A DNA stretch of 64,000 nt from Nocardioides nitrophenolicus (GTDB taxonomy: Bacteria > Actinomycetota > Actinomycetes > Propionibacteriales > Nocardioidaceae). Shown piece after piece: positions 24,928 to 34,084 of this stretch (the first letter of the stretch is position 1; each line of letters begins with the position of its first letter). The notes under the pieces are model-generated. The model saw only the letters and a list, made by a program, of their open reading frames with translations. It made no database searches and had not been told where the DNA came from. Position numbers and translations under genes: made by a program. The stretch is taken from positions 1,364,001-1,428,000 of the forward strand of contig NZ_JAFBBY010000001.1 of NCBI RefSeq assembly GCF_016907515.1, written 5' to 3'.

Positions 24928-25854
24928 GTGCCCCGGACCGCTCCCACCACGCTGCTCGGCACCGTCTCCAGCCTCGGCACGACGAGCGGCGTGGCCAACA
25001 TCATCCAGCAGCTCGCGCTCCCGCCGGTCGGCGAAGGCGTGAGCGAGAGCCGCGTGGTGTCGGGGAGCCCGCGCCGCCGGCCGTTGAAGCGGGCCCGGAC
25101 GACCGGCCAGTACCTCGCCCTCGCCGTCGCCGGCAACGAGGCCGACCGGGCCGCGATGCGTGGCGCCGTCGCGGAGGTGCACCGGCACGTCCGCTCCGGC
25201 CCGGACAGCCCGGTGGCCTACAACGCCAACGCCGCCGACCTGCAGCTGTGGGTGGCGGCCTGCCTGTTCCGGTTCTTCGTCGACCAGCACGTGCTGCTGT
25301 ACGGCGAGCTCGATCGCGCCCAGCTCGACCACCTGCTCGCCGAGGCCCGCCCGCTGGCCACCGGGGTCAACGTGCGGGCCGAGCGGTGGCCGGGCGACTG
25401 GGCCGCGTTCGAGGAGTACTGGTCGGGCATGCTGCCGCGGCTGGCGATCTCCGAGGAGGTGCGCCGCGACTTCGAGTCGCTCGCCGACCTCGGCTTCCTG
25501 GGCGAGGCCTGGGGCCCGCCCGGCCGACTGCTCGCCCGGCTGCTGGGACCTGCGTACCACTTCCTGACCCGCGGCAACCTGCCGCCGCACTTCCGCGAGC
25601 TGATGGGCTGGACCTGGACCGCACGCGACCAGCGCCGGTTCGAGCGGGTGCTGGTGGCGCTGCGGTGGGCGGACCGGCTGGGCAATCGTGTGCTGCTGCG
25701 GCTGGTCTACCGCCTCTACGTCGCCGACTTCCGGCTCCGGCGCCGGCTCGGCCTGCCCGTCCTCGGCCGGCTGCGGGTGTCGGACGTGATGGTCCGCGAC
25801 GGCGGGGGCCGGCGGCGGATAGCACGCCCCCGGCAGGCCGATCGGTCGAGATAG
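24928..25854 (+). CDS. DUF2236 (MpaB/Lcp-like) family protein
   Basis: 308 residues from GTG. The family is related to rubber oxygenase Lcp and mycophenolate-pathway MpaB and often binds haem. Visible features: TTGQYLALAVAGNEADRAAMRGAVAEVHRHVR at the N-terminus, NANAADLQLWVAACLFRF, and DWAAFEEYWSGML. The His in EVHRHVR is the common haem-linked region. No signal peptide. The actual substrate is unknown. It is the last non-flagellar gene before flgB, and its stop is next to a palindrome that belongs to the flgB promoter region. Confidence 0.82.
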   Translation: MPRTAPTTLLGTVSSLGTTSGVANIIQQLALPPVGEGVSESRVVSGSPRRRPLKRARTTGQYLALAVAGNEADRAAMRGAVAEVHRHVRSGPDSPVAYNANAADLQLWVAACLFRFFVDQHVLLYGELDRAQLDHLLAEARPLATGVNVRAERWPGDWAAFEEYWSGMLPRLAISEEVRRDFESLADLGFLGEAWGPPGRLLARLLGPAYHFLTRGNLPPHFRELMGWTWTARDQRRFERVLVALRWADRLGNRVLLRLVYRLYVADFRLRRRLGLPVLGRLRVSDVMVRDGGGRRRIARPRQADRSR

Positions 25855-25856
25855 TC

Positions 25857-25869
25857 AGGACCTAGTCCC
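25857..25869. promoter_or_regulatory. GGAC-centred palindrome upstream of the flgB promoter
   Basis: AGGACCTAGTCCC, with GGAC and GTCC arms about a central T. It ends 11 bases before the -35 element at 25881, much as the palindrome at 9416-9430 stands before the cheA promoter. Confidence 0.45.
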
Positions 25870-25880
25870 AGTCGCGGGCG

Positions 25881-25906
25881 CTCAGATCCCCGGCGGCGAC
25901 ACCGAT
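25881..25906 (+). promoter_or_regulatory. FliA-type promoter of the flgB operon
   Basis: CTCA (25881-25884), 16 bases, ACCGAT (25901-25906), one mismatch in the -10. It precedes flgB by about 100 bases. Confidence 0.6.
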
Positions 25907-26006
25907 CAGGCACGGTGAGCGACGGATTGCTCGCCCTTGCCGACGGACCGGCACCGACTGTCGCACCGACCCCTGACGGGACCGGTGCATCCCCAGGAGA
26001 TCGACC

Positions 26007-26369
26007 GTGTCCTTCGCCACGTCCGATGCCGTCGGCTTCGTGTTGCACTCCGCGATCAACGGGCTGTCCCAGCGCCAGCAGGTGATCGCGGACAACATCG
26101 CCAACGTCGACACCCCGGGCTTCCGGGCCCGCAGCGTCGAGTTCGAGTCCGCGCTCTCCCGTGCGATCGAGCGCGGCCGCGCCGCGACCGGCGAGCTCAC
26201 CGCGACCGTCTCGGCCACGGACACCCCGGTCGGTGCCAATGACAACAACGTCGACCTCCGCAAGGAGTCGATCGCCGCGATCCAGACCCAGTACCAGTAC
26301 CAGATCATGGGCCGGGCGATCAGCGACCGCGACTCCCGCCTGAACCTGATGGCCGGAGGTGCGGCCTGA
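26007..26369 (+). CDS. flgB: Flagellar basal body rod protein FlgB
   Basis: 120 residues. The signature [23 protein letters not shown] and the C-terminal helix [28 protein letters not shown] are typical of proximal-rod FlgB. GTG start with CCAGGAGAT ahead of it. The stop overlaps the flgC ATG by one base. It is the first gene of the 20-kb plus-strand flagellar locus. Confidence 0.95.
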   Translation: MSFATSDAVGFVLHSAINGLSQRQQVIADNIANVDTPGFRARSVEFESALSRAIERGRAATGELTATVSATDTPVGANDNNVDLRKESIAAIQTQYQYQIMGRAISDRDSRLNLMAGGAA

Positions 26370-26761
26370 TGGGCGCCTTCGAGACGCTGCGGATCGCCAA
26401 CACCGCCCTCGGCGCGCACCAGGTCTGGCTGGACGCGCTGGCCGGCAACATCGCGAACGCCAATACGGTCAAGCGGACCAGCGAGGACGCCTTCCAGGCG
26501 ACCTACGTCGTCTTCGACCCGCGCGCCGACGGCGGCGTCGACGTCGCCGGCTTCGCCGAGGGCGACCCCGAGGGCCGCATGGTCCACTCCCCCGGGCATC
26601 CGCTGGCCGACGAGGACGGCTACGTGCGGCTCCCCGACATCGACATGGCGGCGCAGATGAGCCAGCTGGTCATGGCCCAGCGCGGCTACCAGGCGTCGGT
26701 CCAGGTCACCAAGACCGCGCAGGACACCTACGGCGCGGCGCTCCAGATCGGCGCCCGCTGA
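26369..26761 (+). CDS. flgC: Flagellar basal body rod protein FlgC
   Basis: 130 residues. [27 protein letters not shown] at the start is the rod signature (variant of [10 protein letters not shown]) and the C-terminus [26 protein letters not shown] is the usual FlgC ending. It forms the proximal rod with FlgB. It overlaps flgB and fliE by one base each. Confidence 0.95.
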   Translation: MGAFETLRIANTALGAHQVWLDALAGNIANANTVKRTSEDAFQATYVVFDPRADGGVDVAGFAEGDPEGRMVHSPGHPLADEDGYVRLPDIDMAAQMSQLVMAQRGYQASVQVTKTAQDTYGAALQIGAR

Positions 26762-27087
26762 TGGAGATCACGCCGCTGCAGTTCCCGTCGCTGTCCGGCG
26801 CCGACGCGCTCGGCTCGATCGCCGCGCCTCCGAGCGCCGACCAGGTCGCGCCGTCGACCGGCCCCGACACCGAGTTCGGCTCCCTCGTCCTCGACGGCCT
26901 GGACCGGCTCGAGGGCCTGACCGACAAGGCCGACGGCCTCGCCGTCCAGGCCGCCACCGGCAAGCTCGAGAACATCCACGACTACACGATCGCGGCCAGC
27001 GAGGCGTCCGTCGCCAGCCAGCTGACGGTGTCCCTGCGCAACCGCGCGGTCGAGGCGTTCAACGAGATCATGCGGATGCAGGTCTGA
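26761..27087 (+). CDS. fliE: Flagellar hook-basal body protein FliE
   Basis: 108 residues. The C-terminal half matches Fli[43 protein letters not shown], which packs against the MS ring and export gate. The N-terminal 50 residues are Pro/Ala-rich and variable. ATG at 26761 overlaps the flgC stop by one base; a longer upstream frame is a shadow. Confidence 0.93.
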   Translation: MEITPLQFPSLSGADALGSIAAPPSADQVAPSTGPDTEFGSLVLDGLDRLEGLTDKADGLAVQAATGKLENIHDYTIAASEASVASQLTVSLRNRAVEAFNEIMRMQV

Positions 27088-27097
27088 GGGAACGACG

Positions 27098-28693
27098 ATG
27101 CAACAGCGCCTCACCCGGTATCTCACCCGTGCCCGCGACACCTTCGGCGCCTTCACGGCCGGCCAGAAGGCGGTCGCCGTCATCGGTACGGCGGCCCTGC
27201 TGGTCGCCGTCTTCATGGTCTTCCGCTGGGTCTCGACGCCCAGCTACGCCCCGCTGTACTCCAACCTCTCCGGCACCGACGCCAGCGCCGTGATCGAGGA
27301 GCTCGACTCCCAGGGCGTGCCGTACGAGATCACGGGCGGCGGCGGCACGATCATGGTGCCGCGCTCGGACGTCTACAGCACCCGGATCACCCTCTCCGGC
27401 AAGGGCCTCCCGGCCAGCAGCGACGGCGGCTACAGCCTCCTCGACAAGCAGAGCCTGTCGACCTCGGAGTCGCAGGAGCAGACCAACTTCAAGCGCGCGA
27501 TGGAGGGCGAGCTCAGCAAGACCGTCGAGGCCATCCACGGCGTCGACACCGCGGTCGTGCACCTCGCCATCCCCCAGAAGCAGGTCTTCACCGACGAGCA
27601 GGACCCGCCGACGGCGTCGGTGCTGATCGACACCGAGCCGGGCAGCTCGCTCGACGACGGCCAGGTGCAGGCGATCGTGCACCTGGTGGCGTCCAGCATC
27701 GACGGCCTGGAGCCGAAGAACGTCACGCTGACCGACGCGAGCGGCCGGCTGCTCACCGCCGACGACGGCACCGACAGCGGCGTCGGCGCGGCGTCCGCGC
27801 GCTCCAAGCAGGTCGCGGCCTTCCAGGACTCGATGCGCGCCGACATCCAGGCGGTGCTCGACCGCGTGCTCGGCCCGGGCAACTCGACGGTCACCGTCAC
27901 CGCCGACCTCGACTTCGACAAGGCGGTCACCGACAGCCGGACCTACGGCACGAAGGAGAACATCCCGCCGCTGTCGGAGTCCTCCACCAACGAGACGTAC
28001 GCCGGTCCGGCCGGCGCCCTCGACAGCGGCGCCGGCGGCACCGTCGGTCCCGACGGCCAGATGGACCCGGCCACGAGCGGCACCGGCGGCGACTCGTCGT
28101 ACAAGAACACCTCGAAGACCCGCGACAACGCGCTCGACCAGACCGTCGAGCACCGGGAGAAGGCGCCGGGCTCGATCAACACGCTGCACATCGGCGCGGT
28201 CCTCGACTCCACGGCGGCAGCGGCGATCCAGCCGCAGGTGGTCAAGGACCTGATCAGCAACGCGGTCGGCATCAACGCCCAGCGCGGCGACACCATCGAC
28301 GTCACGACGATGGCCTTCGACCGCAGCTCCGAGGAGTCGGCGGCGGCCGAGCTGAAGGCGGCCCAGGCCGCCGACGCGGCGGCCCGCCGCAACAGCCTGC
28401 TGCGCAACCTCGGCATCGGCGGCGGCATCGTGCTGATGGTGCTGCTCGCCTGGCTGCAGGCCCGGCGCCGGGCCAAGGCCCGCGACGACGCCCGCGCCTA
28501 CCTGGTCGAGCAGCTGCGCACCGACGCCGCCACCCGCACCGCCCAGCTCGAGGCGCCCGCCCTGGCGGCGCTCGAGACGTCGGAGAAGGACGAGGAGGAG
28601 TCGATGCGCGACGAGCTGATCGCCCTCGTCGACCGGCAGCCCGACGACGTCGCCGCGCTGCTGCGCGGCTGGCTCGTGGAGCCGCGCCCATGA
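27098..28693 (+). CDS. fliF: MS-ring protein FliF
   Basis: 531 residues. Two membrane segments: about 25-45 (AVIGTAALLVAVFMVFRW) and about 430-450 (GIGGGIVLMVLLAWLQ), as in the standard topology. The YscJ-like ring-building domain follows the first segment (PLYSNLSGTDASAVIEELDSQGVPYEI). The cytoplasmic C-terminal tail (DELIALVDRQPDDVAALLRGWL) binds FliG. It overlaps fliG by 4 bases. Confidence 0.95.
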   Translation: MQQRLTRYLTRARDTFGAFTAGQKAVAVIGTAALLVAVFMVFRWVSTPSYAPLYSNLSGTDASAVIEELDSQGVPYEITGGGGTIMVPRSDVYSTRITLSGKGLPASSDGGYSLLDKQSLSTSESQEQTNFKRAMEGELSKTVEAIHGVDTAVVHLAIPQKQVFTDEQDPPTASVLIDTEPGSSLDDGQVQAIVHLVASSIDGLEPKNVTLTDASGRLLTADDGTDSGVGAASARSKQVAAFQDSMRADIQAVLDRVLGPGNSTVTVTADLDFDKAVTDSRTYGTKENIPPLSESSTNETYAGPAGALDSGAGGTVGPDGQMDPATSGTGGDSSYKNTSKTRDNALDQTVEHREKAPGSINTLHIGAVLDSTAAAAIQPQVVKDLISNAVGINAQRGDTIDVTTMAFDRSSEESAAAELKAAQAADAAARRNSLLRNLGIGGGIVLMVLLAWLQARRRAKARDDARAYLVEQLRTDAATRTAQLEAPALAALETSEKDEEESMRDELIALVDRQPDDVAALLRGWLVEPRP

Positions 28694-29721
28694 CCCTCAT
28701 GGCCACGTCCGGCTCCACGCTCGTCTCGATGGGGGTCCGCAAGGCCGCGGTCCTGCTCATCCAGCTGGGCAAGGAGCGCGCCGCCCAGGTGATGGCGCAT
28801 CTCAGCGACGCCGAGGTGGAGGCGATCTCGGGCGAGATCGCCCGGCTGGACGCGGTGTCGGCGAGCGAGACCGCGCAGGTGCTCACCGAGTTCCACGACC
28901 TCGCCACCGCCCACGCACACGTCACGCAGGGCGGCTTCGGGTTCGCCCAGCAGCTGCTCGAGCAGTCCCTGGGGCCCGAGCGCGCCAAGGAGATCATGGA
29001 GCGGCTGCACGCGGCCGCCGTCCAGATGCCCTTCCAGTTCCTGCACCGCGCCGATCCCGCGCAGCTGCGCAGCTTCATCGCCGACGAGCACCCGCAGGTG
29101 ATCGCGCTGGTCCTGGCCCACATGGCCGCGGACAAGGCATCCCTGCTGCTCAGCGGGCTGCCGGCGCACCAGCAGGCCGTGGTCGCGCACCGGATCGCGG
29201 TGATGGACCGCACCTCGCCCGAGATCGTGCGCACCGTCGAGGCGGTGCTGGAGCGCAAGCTGTCCTCGATGCTGCAGCCCACCGAGGTCTCGCGGGTGGG
29301 CGGCGTCGACCCGCTGGTCAACATCATCAACCGGTCCGACCGGCCGACCGAGCGGCAGATCGTCGAGGGCCTGGAGGGGCTCGACCCGACGCTCGCCGAC
29401 GAGGTCAAGAGCCGGATGTTCATGTTCGAGGACATCACCGGCCTCGACGACCGCTCGGTGCAGCAGGTGCTGCGCCAGGTCGACACCGCCGAGCTCGCCC
29501 TGGCGCTCAAGGGCGTCAGCGACGCGGTCCGCACCAAGATCACCGCGAACCTGTCCGAGCGCGCGGCCGAGAACCTGCTCGAGGAGGTCGAGCTGCTCGG
29601 CGCCGTCCGCCTGGCCCAGGTCGAGGAGGCCCAGCAGGGCGTCATCCGCACCATCCGCCAGCTCGAGGAGCAGGGCCAGATCATGGTCCGGCGAGGGAAC
29701 GACGATGAGTTCGTTCTCTGA
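28690..29721 (+). CDS. fliG: Motor switch protein FliG
   Basis: 343 residues. The N-terminal domain binds FliF, the middle EHPQ-type segment (ADEHPQVIALVLAHM) binds FliM, and the C-terminal domain holds the charged torque helix region (LALALKGVSDAVRTKITANLSERAAENLLEE). The lengths and order agree with the family. Start at ATG 28690, overlapping the fliF stop. Its last 17 bases overlap fliH. Confidence 0.96.
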   Translation: MTLMATSGSTLVSMGVRKAAVLLIQLGKERAAQVMAHLSDAEVEAISGEIARLDAVSASETAQVLTEFHDLATAHAHVTQGGFGFAQQLLEQSLGPERAKEIMERLHAAAVQMPFQFLHRADPAQLRSFIADEHPQVIALVLAHMAADKASLLLSGLPAHQQAVVAHRIAVMDRTSPEIVRTVEAVLERKLSSMLQPTEVSRVGGVDPLVNIINRSDRPTERQIVEGLEGLDPTLADEVKSRMFMFEDITGLDDRSVQQVLRQVDTAELALALKGVSDAVRTKITANLSERAAENLLEEVELLGAVRLAQVEEAQQGVIRTIRQLEEQGQIMVRRGNDDEFVL

Positions 29722-30355
29722 GCTCGAGCTGCCCGAGCTGCGGGTCGGCACCTGGACCCGGCTCGGCAGCGACAGCGTCCTCGGCGACACGGTCACCGAG
29801 CACCTGCTCGACGGCGTGGCCGCCCAGGCCAGTGCCGCCGCCCGGGCGCAGGGCTACGCCGTGGGCTGGGCCGAGGGCCGGCGTGCCGCGGCCGAGCAGG
29901 CCGCCGGCGAGGAGGCACGCCGAGCCGTGGCCACCGCCGAGGCGGAGGCGCGGCGCGAGGCCGAGCACCGCGCCGCCCTCGACGCACTGGGCCAGGCTGC
30001 CGAGCAGGTCAGGGGGCTGCTCGACGACCTGGCCCGTGCGGTCGAGGACCAGGCGACCGACCTCGCCTGGTCCCTGACCACCACCCTGATCGGCGCCCAG
30101 GTGGCCCGGCTGGGCCCGAAGGACGTCGTCGCCCGGGTGCTGCAGGTGCTACCGCCCGGGCCGGTCGGCCGGGTCCGGCTGCACCCGTCGGCCGCCGCGT
30201 CGCCAGCCGCTCGGGAGCTCGCCGATCGCGGTCTCGAGGTGGTCGCCGACCCGGCCCTCGGCTCGGTCGACGCGCTGGTCGAGGGCGTCGACGGCTCGGT
30301 CGTGGACCTGCGGATCCGCGAGGCGATGGCGCGGGTGCGGGAGGTGCTCTCGTGA
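29705..30355 (+). CDS. fliH: Flagellar export ATPase stator FliH
   Basis: 216 residues. An N-terminal Ala/Glu-rich helix with GYAVGWAEGRRAAAEQAAGEEARR (a GxxxG-like stalk) is followed by a V-ATPase E-subunit-like C-terminal domain (LAWSLTTTLIGAQVARL ... VRLHPSAA). It regulates FliI and docks it to the C ring. The low sequence conservation is normal; the place between fliG and fliI makes it firm. It overlaps fliI by 4 bases. Confidence 0.88.
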   Translation: MSSFSELELPELRVGTWTRLGSDSVLGDTVTEHLLDGVAAQASAAARAQGYAVGWAEGRRAAAEQAAGEEARRAVATAEAEARREAEHRAALDALGQAAEQVRGLLDDLARAVEDQATDLAWSLTTTLIGAQVARLGPKDVVARVLQVLPPGPVGRVRLHPSAAASPAARELADRGLEVVADPALGSVDALVEGVDGSVVDLRIREAMARVREVLS

Positions 30356-31668
30356 GCGTCGACACCGCCACCCGCGCCCGCCTGCTGGAGGCCGCCGCGC
30401 CGCTGCGCCTGGGCACCGTCGCCGAGCTGGTCGGCCTGCACCTCGAGGTGCGCGGGCTGTCCGACCCGGCCGTGGGCGACCTGCTCGAGGTCCGTACGTC
30501 GACCGGGCCGCTGCTCGCCGAGGTCGCCGCCCTGCGCCCCGGCAGTGCGATCTGCCTGCCGCTCGGCACCACCACCGGCGTCCGGGCCGGCGACCTGGTC
30601 CGCGCGACCGGTGGCCCGCTGCGGATCCAGGTCGGCGCGGCTCTCCTCGGCCGGGTGCTGGACGGCCTCGGCCGTCCGGTCGACGGCGGCCCCCCGCTCG
30701 CGGCGGACCCCGGCCTGGAGACGGTCTCGACCGAGCTCGCCACCCCCGACGCGCTGAGCCGGCCGCGGATCACCGAGCCGCTCGGCACCGGCGTCCGCGC
30801 CCTCGACGCGCTCGTGCCGCTCGGCTGCGGCCAGCGGATCGGCATCATGGCCGGCTCCGGCGTCGGCAAGTCCTCGCTGCTGTCGATGGTCGCACGCGGC
30901 ACCGACGCCGCCGTCAATGTGATCGCCCTGGTCGGCGAGCGCGGCCGCGAGGTACGCGAGTTCATCGACGGCGACCTCGGCCCCGAGGGCCTGGCCCGCT
31001 CGGTCGTGGTGGTCGCCACCTCGGACGCGCCCGCGGTCGAGCGACTGCGCGCGGCGTTCACCGCCACCCGGATCGCGGAGTGGTTCCGCGACGGCGGCCG
31101 CGACGTCGTGCTGATGATGGACTCGCTCACCCGGGTCGCCATGGCCCAGCGCGAGATCGGCCTGTCCGCGGGTGAGCCACCCGCCACCCGTGGCTACCCG
31201 CCCAGCGTCTTCGGCCTGCTGCCGCGCCTGCTCGAGCGCGCCGGCACCTCGGCCACCGGCTCGATCACCGGCATCTACACCGTCCTCGTCGAGGGCGACG
31301 ACCTCCAGGACCCGATCGGCGACACCGCCCGCTCCATCCTCGACGGGCACGTCGTGCTCTCCCGCGACCTCGCCACCGCCGACCACTTCCCGGCCATCGA
31401 CGTGCTCGAGTCGATCTCCCGGGTGCACCGGGCGGTCACGACGCCCGAGCAGCAGCAGGACGCCGGCCGGCTGCGCCGGATGCTCGCCGCGCACCGCTCG
31501 GTCCGCGAGCTGGTCGAGATCGGCGCCTACGTCGCCGGTGCGGACGCCGACGCCGACGCCGCCCTCGCCCGGCTGCCCGGGATCGAGGCGTTCCTGCGCC
31601 AGTCCATGGACGACATCACGCCCCGCGCCGAGGCGTGGGACCGGCTGGCCGCGGTGGTGGCCTCGTGA
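30352..31668 (+). CDS. fliI: Flagellar export ATPase FliI
   Basis: 438 residues of the F1-ATPase-beta-like family. Walker A at about 167-174 (AGSGVGKSS), Walker B around DVVLMMDSLTRVA, and the family motif GYPPSVFGLLPRLLERAG. It powers export of rod, hook and filament subunits, with FliH and FliJ. GTG start overlapping the fliH stop; its own stop overlaps the fliJ GTG. Confidence 0.97.
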   Translation: MSVDTATRARLLEAAAPLRLGTVAELVGLHLEVRGLSDPAVGDLLEVRTSTGPLLAEVAALRPGSAICLPLGTTTGVRAGDLVRATGGPLRIQVGAALLGRVLDGLGRPVDGGPPLAADPGLETVSTELATPDALSRPRITEPLGTGVRALDALVPLGCGQRIGIMAGSGVGKSSLLSMVARGTDAAVNVIALVGERGREVREFIDGDLGPEGLARSVVVVATSDAPAVERLRAAFTATRIAEWFRDGGRDVVLMMDSLTRVAMAQREIGLSAGEPPATRGYPPSVFGLLPRLLERAGTSATGSITGIYTVLVEGDDLQDPIGDTARSILDGHVVLSRDLATADHFPAIDVLESISRVHRAVTTPEQQQDAGRLRRMLAAHRSVRELVEIGAYVAGADADADAALARLPGIEAFLRQSMDDITPRAEAWDRLAAVVAS

Positions 31669-32102
31669 GCCGCGGGCACCGCGAGGACCGCGGCCTGGCC
31701 GCCGTCGCCCGGGTCCGCGACGTCCGCGAGACCGACAGCCGGATCGGCCTGCAGCGGGTCCTCGCCGAGGAGGCCGCCCTGGTCGGCCGCCTCTCCTCGC
31801 TGGAGTCGAGCATCGCCACCGCCCCCGTCCCGGCCACGACGACCACCGCCGAGCTGGTCGCCGCCCGCACCCGGCTGGCCCACGCCGGGATCCTGGTCGG
31901 CGAGACCCGCGACCGGGTCGCGAGCGCCGCGGTCGTCACGGCCGACGCCCGGGCCCGCTGGACCTCCGACCGCGCCCGCCTGGCCGCCGTCGAGCACCTC
32001 CTCGCGCGTCGGGCCGCCCGGCGTCGTACCGAGGCGGAGCGACGGGCCGCCCGCGACGCCGACGACCTGGCCGCCCAGCGCTGGGCCCGAGGTAAGCGAT
32101 GA
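31665..32102 (+). CDS. fliJ: Flagellar export protein FliJ
   Basis: 145 residues, an almost entirely helical antiparallel coiled coil (VARVRDVRETDSRIGLQRVLAEEAALVGRL ... [31 protein letters not shown]), as in the FliJ/gamma-subunit-like family. It links FliI to the export gate. Called mainly from size, shape and position after fliI. GTG start at 31665 overlaps the fliI stop. Confidence 0.82.
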   Translation: MSRGHREDRGLAAVARVRDVRETDSRIGLQRVLAEEAALVGRLSSLESSIATAPVPATTTTAELVAARTRLAHAGILVGETRDRVASAAVVTADARARWTSDRARLAAVEHLLARRAARRRTEAERRAARDADDLAAQRWARGKR

Positions 32103-33025
32103 GCATCGACGCCGTGACCGCGCGGATCAGTGAGATCCAGGCCCGGCTGGCCCAGTTCGCGACCGTGCGGAGCTCCGGCTCCAGCGGGGGCTTCGCGAGC
32201 GAGCTGTCCGCGCGGGTGGCCGGCACCGCCGCCTCGGGGTCGGTCACCGGCGAGGCGGTGGTCGCCGAGGCCCGCAAGTACCTCGGCCTCCCCTACGTCT
32301 GGGGCGGCACCGACCCGACCAAGGGCATGGACTGCTCCGGCCTGGTCCAGGTCGTCTACAAGAGCCTCGGCTACGACCTGCCGCGGGTGTCCAACCAGCA
32401 GGCGCGCTCGGGGACGCCGGTGGCCAGCATGGCCGAGGCCCAGCCCGGCGACCTGCTCGCCTGGGACAACTCCAGCCGCAACGACGGGGTCGACCACATC
32501 GCCATCTACATCGGCGGCGGCAAGATGATCGAGGCGCCCCGCACCGGCCTCGACATCCGCGTCGTCGACGTGCCGTCCACGCCCGACGTGATCCGCCGGA
32601 TCATCGACCAGCCCGCCGCCGGCGCCTCCCCGGTCGCCGCCCGGGCCGCCACCACGACGCCGTACGCCGACCTGATCACCGCCGCCGCCGCGCGCACCGG
32701 CGTCCCGGCGAGCCTGATCGCCGCCGTCGCGAAGCAGGAGTCCGGCTTCGACGCCCGCGCGGTCAGCCCGGCCGGCGCCCAGGGCCTGATGCAGCTGATG
32801 CCGGGCACCGCCCGCGGCCTCGGCGTGAGCGACCCGTTCGACCCGGCCCAGGCGATCGACGGCGGGGCCCGGCTGCTGCGCTCGCTGCTCGACCGGTTCG
32901 GGCGCACCGACCTCGCCCTGGCGGCGTACAACGCCGGCGCCGGGGCCGTCACCCGCTACGGCGGCATCCCGCCGTACCAGGAGACCCAGAACTACGTCCG
33001 CAACGTGATGGCGATGGTGAGCTGA
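32099..33025 (+). CDS. NlpC/P60-lytic transglycosylase fusion, putative flagellar peptidoglycan hydrolase
   Basis: 308 residues with two catalytic domains. NlpC/P60 at about 50-170 with catalytic C79 (GMDCSGLVQ) and H133 (VDHIAIYIGG); SLT transglycosylase at about 185-305 with catalytic E214 (AKQESGFDARAVSPAGAQGLMQLMPGT). The first 30 residues are a short helix, with no signal peptide, so export by the flagellar system is likely. It would open the wall for the rod, doing the work of FlgJ, which is absent. It overlaps fliJ by 4 bases and abuts fliK. Confidence 0.92.
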   Translation: MSIDAVTARISEIQARLAQFATVRSSGSSGGFASELSARVAGTAASGSVTGEAVVAEARKYLGLPYVWGGTDPTKGMDCSGLVQVVYKSLGYDLPRVSNQQARSGTPVASMAEAQPGDLLAWDNSSRNDGVDHIAIYIGGGKMIEAPRTGLDIRVVDVPSTPDVIRRIIDQPAAGASPVAARAATTTPYADLITAAAARTGVPASLIAAVAKQESGFDARAVSPAGAQGLMQLMPGTARGLGVSDPFDPAQAIDGGARLLRSLLDRFGRTDLALAAYNAGAGAVTRYGGIPPYQETQNYVRNVMAMVS

Positions 33026-34075
33026 ATGAGCATCACTCCGTTCCTGCCGGGGCTGCCTGCCCCGGTCCCCGTCGACGGCACCCCCGCCGCCACCGACCAG
33101 CCGGGGGACCTCGGGGTCGTGTTCGGCGATGCGCTGGCCGCCGCGCTCCTCGCCACGGTGCCGTTGCCCGCTGCCCCGGCGACCGCGCCCTCCGTGCCGG
33201 CCACTGCCGCAACGCCACCTGCCGCGGCAGCACCTGCTGCCGCGGCGGTCCTCGCCGTGGCCACCCCGACCGCCCCGGCTGCCCCGGCTGCCCCGGCTGC
33301 CCCGAGCGCTCCTGCCCCCACCGCGCACCTGACGAACGGGGCGTCCGAGCCGATGGCCGTCCCCGCACCGGCCCGGGCCGTCGCGCCGCTCCCCCTGTCT
33401 GCCGATGTCCCGACCGACGTACCCACCGACGCTCCCGACCCGGCCCCGGCCGACATCGACACCCTCGCCGACACCGACCTCCCCGCTCCGGCGCCGACCA
33501 CCGGCAGCGTGACCCCGCCCCTCGCGGCGGCCCCGCGCCCGACCGTGGCGCAGGCCGTGGTGCAGCAGGTCTTCCCCGAGGTCGCCCACCTGGTCGCGAC
33601 CACCCCGACCGACCGCCCCGGCACGCACCGGATCACACTCACCCTCCAGCCGGAGCAGCTCGGCGAGGTCCGGGTGACCCTCGTGGTCAAGGACGGCACG
33701 GTGCAGGTGCGGCTGGCGGGCAGCGCGGACGACGCCGCCGGGAGCGCCGCCGTGCACCGGGCGCTGAGCAGCGGAGTACCCGAGCTGCAGCGGCTGCTCG
33801 AGCGCTCCGGCGCCACCGAGGCCAAGGTGCTGGTCCGCGACCCGTTCAACCCCGCGCCGCCGCAGCCCACCACACCGAGCGCACCCGTCGCCGCCACCGG
33901 TCAGACGAGCGGCAGCACGGTCTCGGCCGACGCCGGCCGCGACGGCGCCTCGGGCTGGACCCGCTCGTCCGGCGACCCGGACCGACGCCGGGAACAGCGC
34001 GACGTACCCGAGCCGGCGCCCGCGCTCACTCCGACCCCGACCACCCCCGCCGGTCAGCTCGACCGGACCCTGTGA
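33026..34075 (+). CDS. fliK: Hook-length control protein FliK
   Basis: 349 residues. Residues about 40-165 are Ala/Pro-rich low complexity with repeated AAPAAP units (a ruler-like region). The conserved C-terminal domain (about 185-275) has THRITLTLQPEQLGEVRVTLVVKDGTVQVRL, which is the Flg_hook domain that switches export specificity. The C-terminal 70 residues are disordered. Its ATG directly follows the stop of the hydrolase gene. Confidence 0.9.
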   Translation: MSITPFLPGLPAPVPVDGTPAATDQPGDLGVVFGDALAAALLATVPLPAAPATAPSVPATAATPPAAAAPAAAAVLAVATPTAPAAPAAPAAPSAPAPTAHLTNGASEPMAVPAPARAVAPLPLSADVPTDVPTDAPDPAPADIDTLADTDLPAPAPTTGSVTPPLAAAPRPTVAQAVVQQVFPEVAHLVATTPTDRPGTHRITLTLQPEQLGEVRVTLVVKDGTVQVRLAGSADDAAGSAAVHRALSSGVPELQRLLERSGATEAKVLVRDPFNPAPPQPTTPSAPVAATGQTSGSTVSADAGRDGASGWTRSSGDPDRRREQRDVPEPAPALTPTPTTPAGQLDRTL

Positions 34076-34084
34076 GGAGGAACC

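Noticed and set aside
33270..33308. Repeated GGCTGCCCC in fliK as a CRISPR-like or regulatory repeat
   Set aside because: It only encodes the Ala-Pro-rich linker usual in FliK and has no spacer structure.
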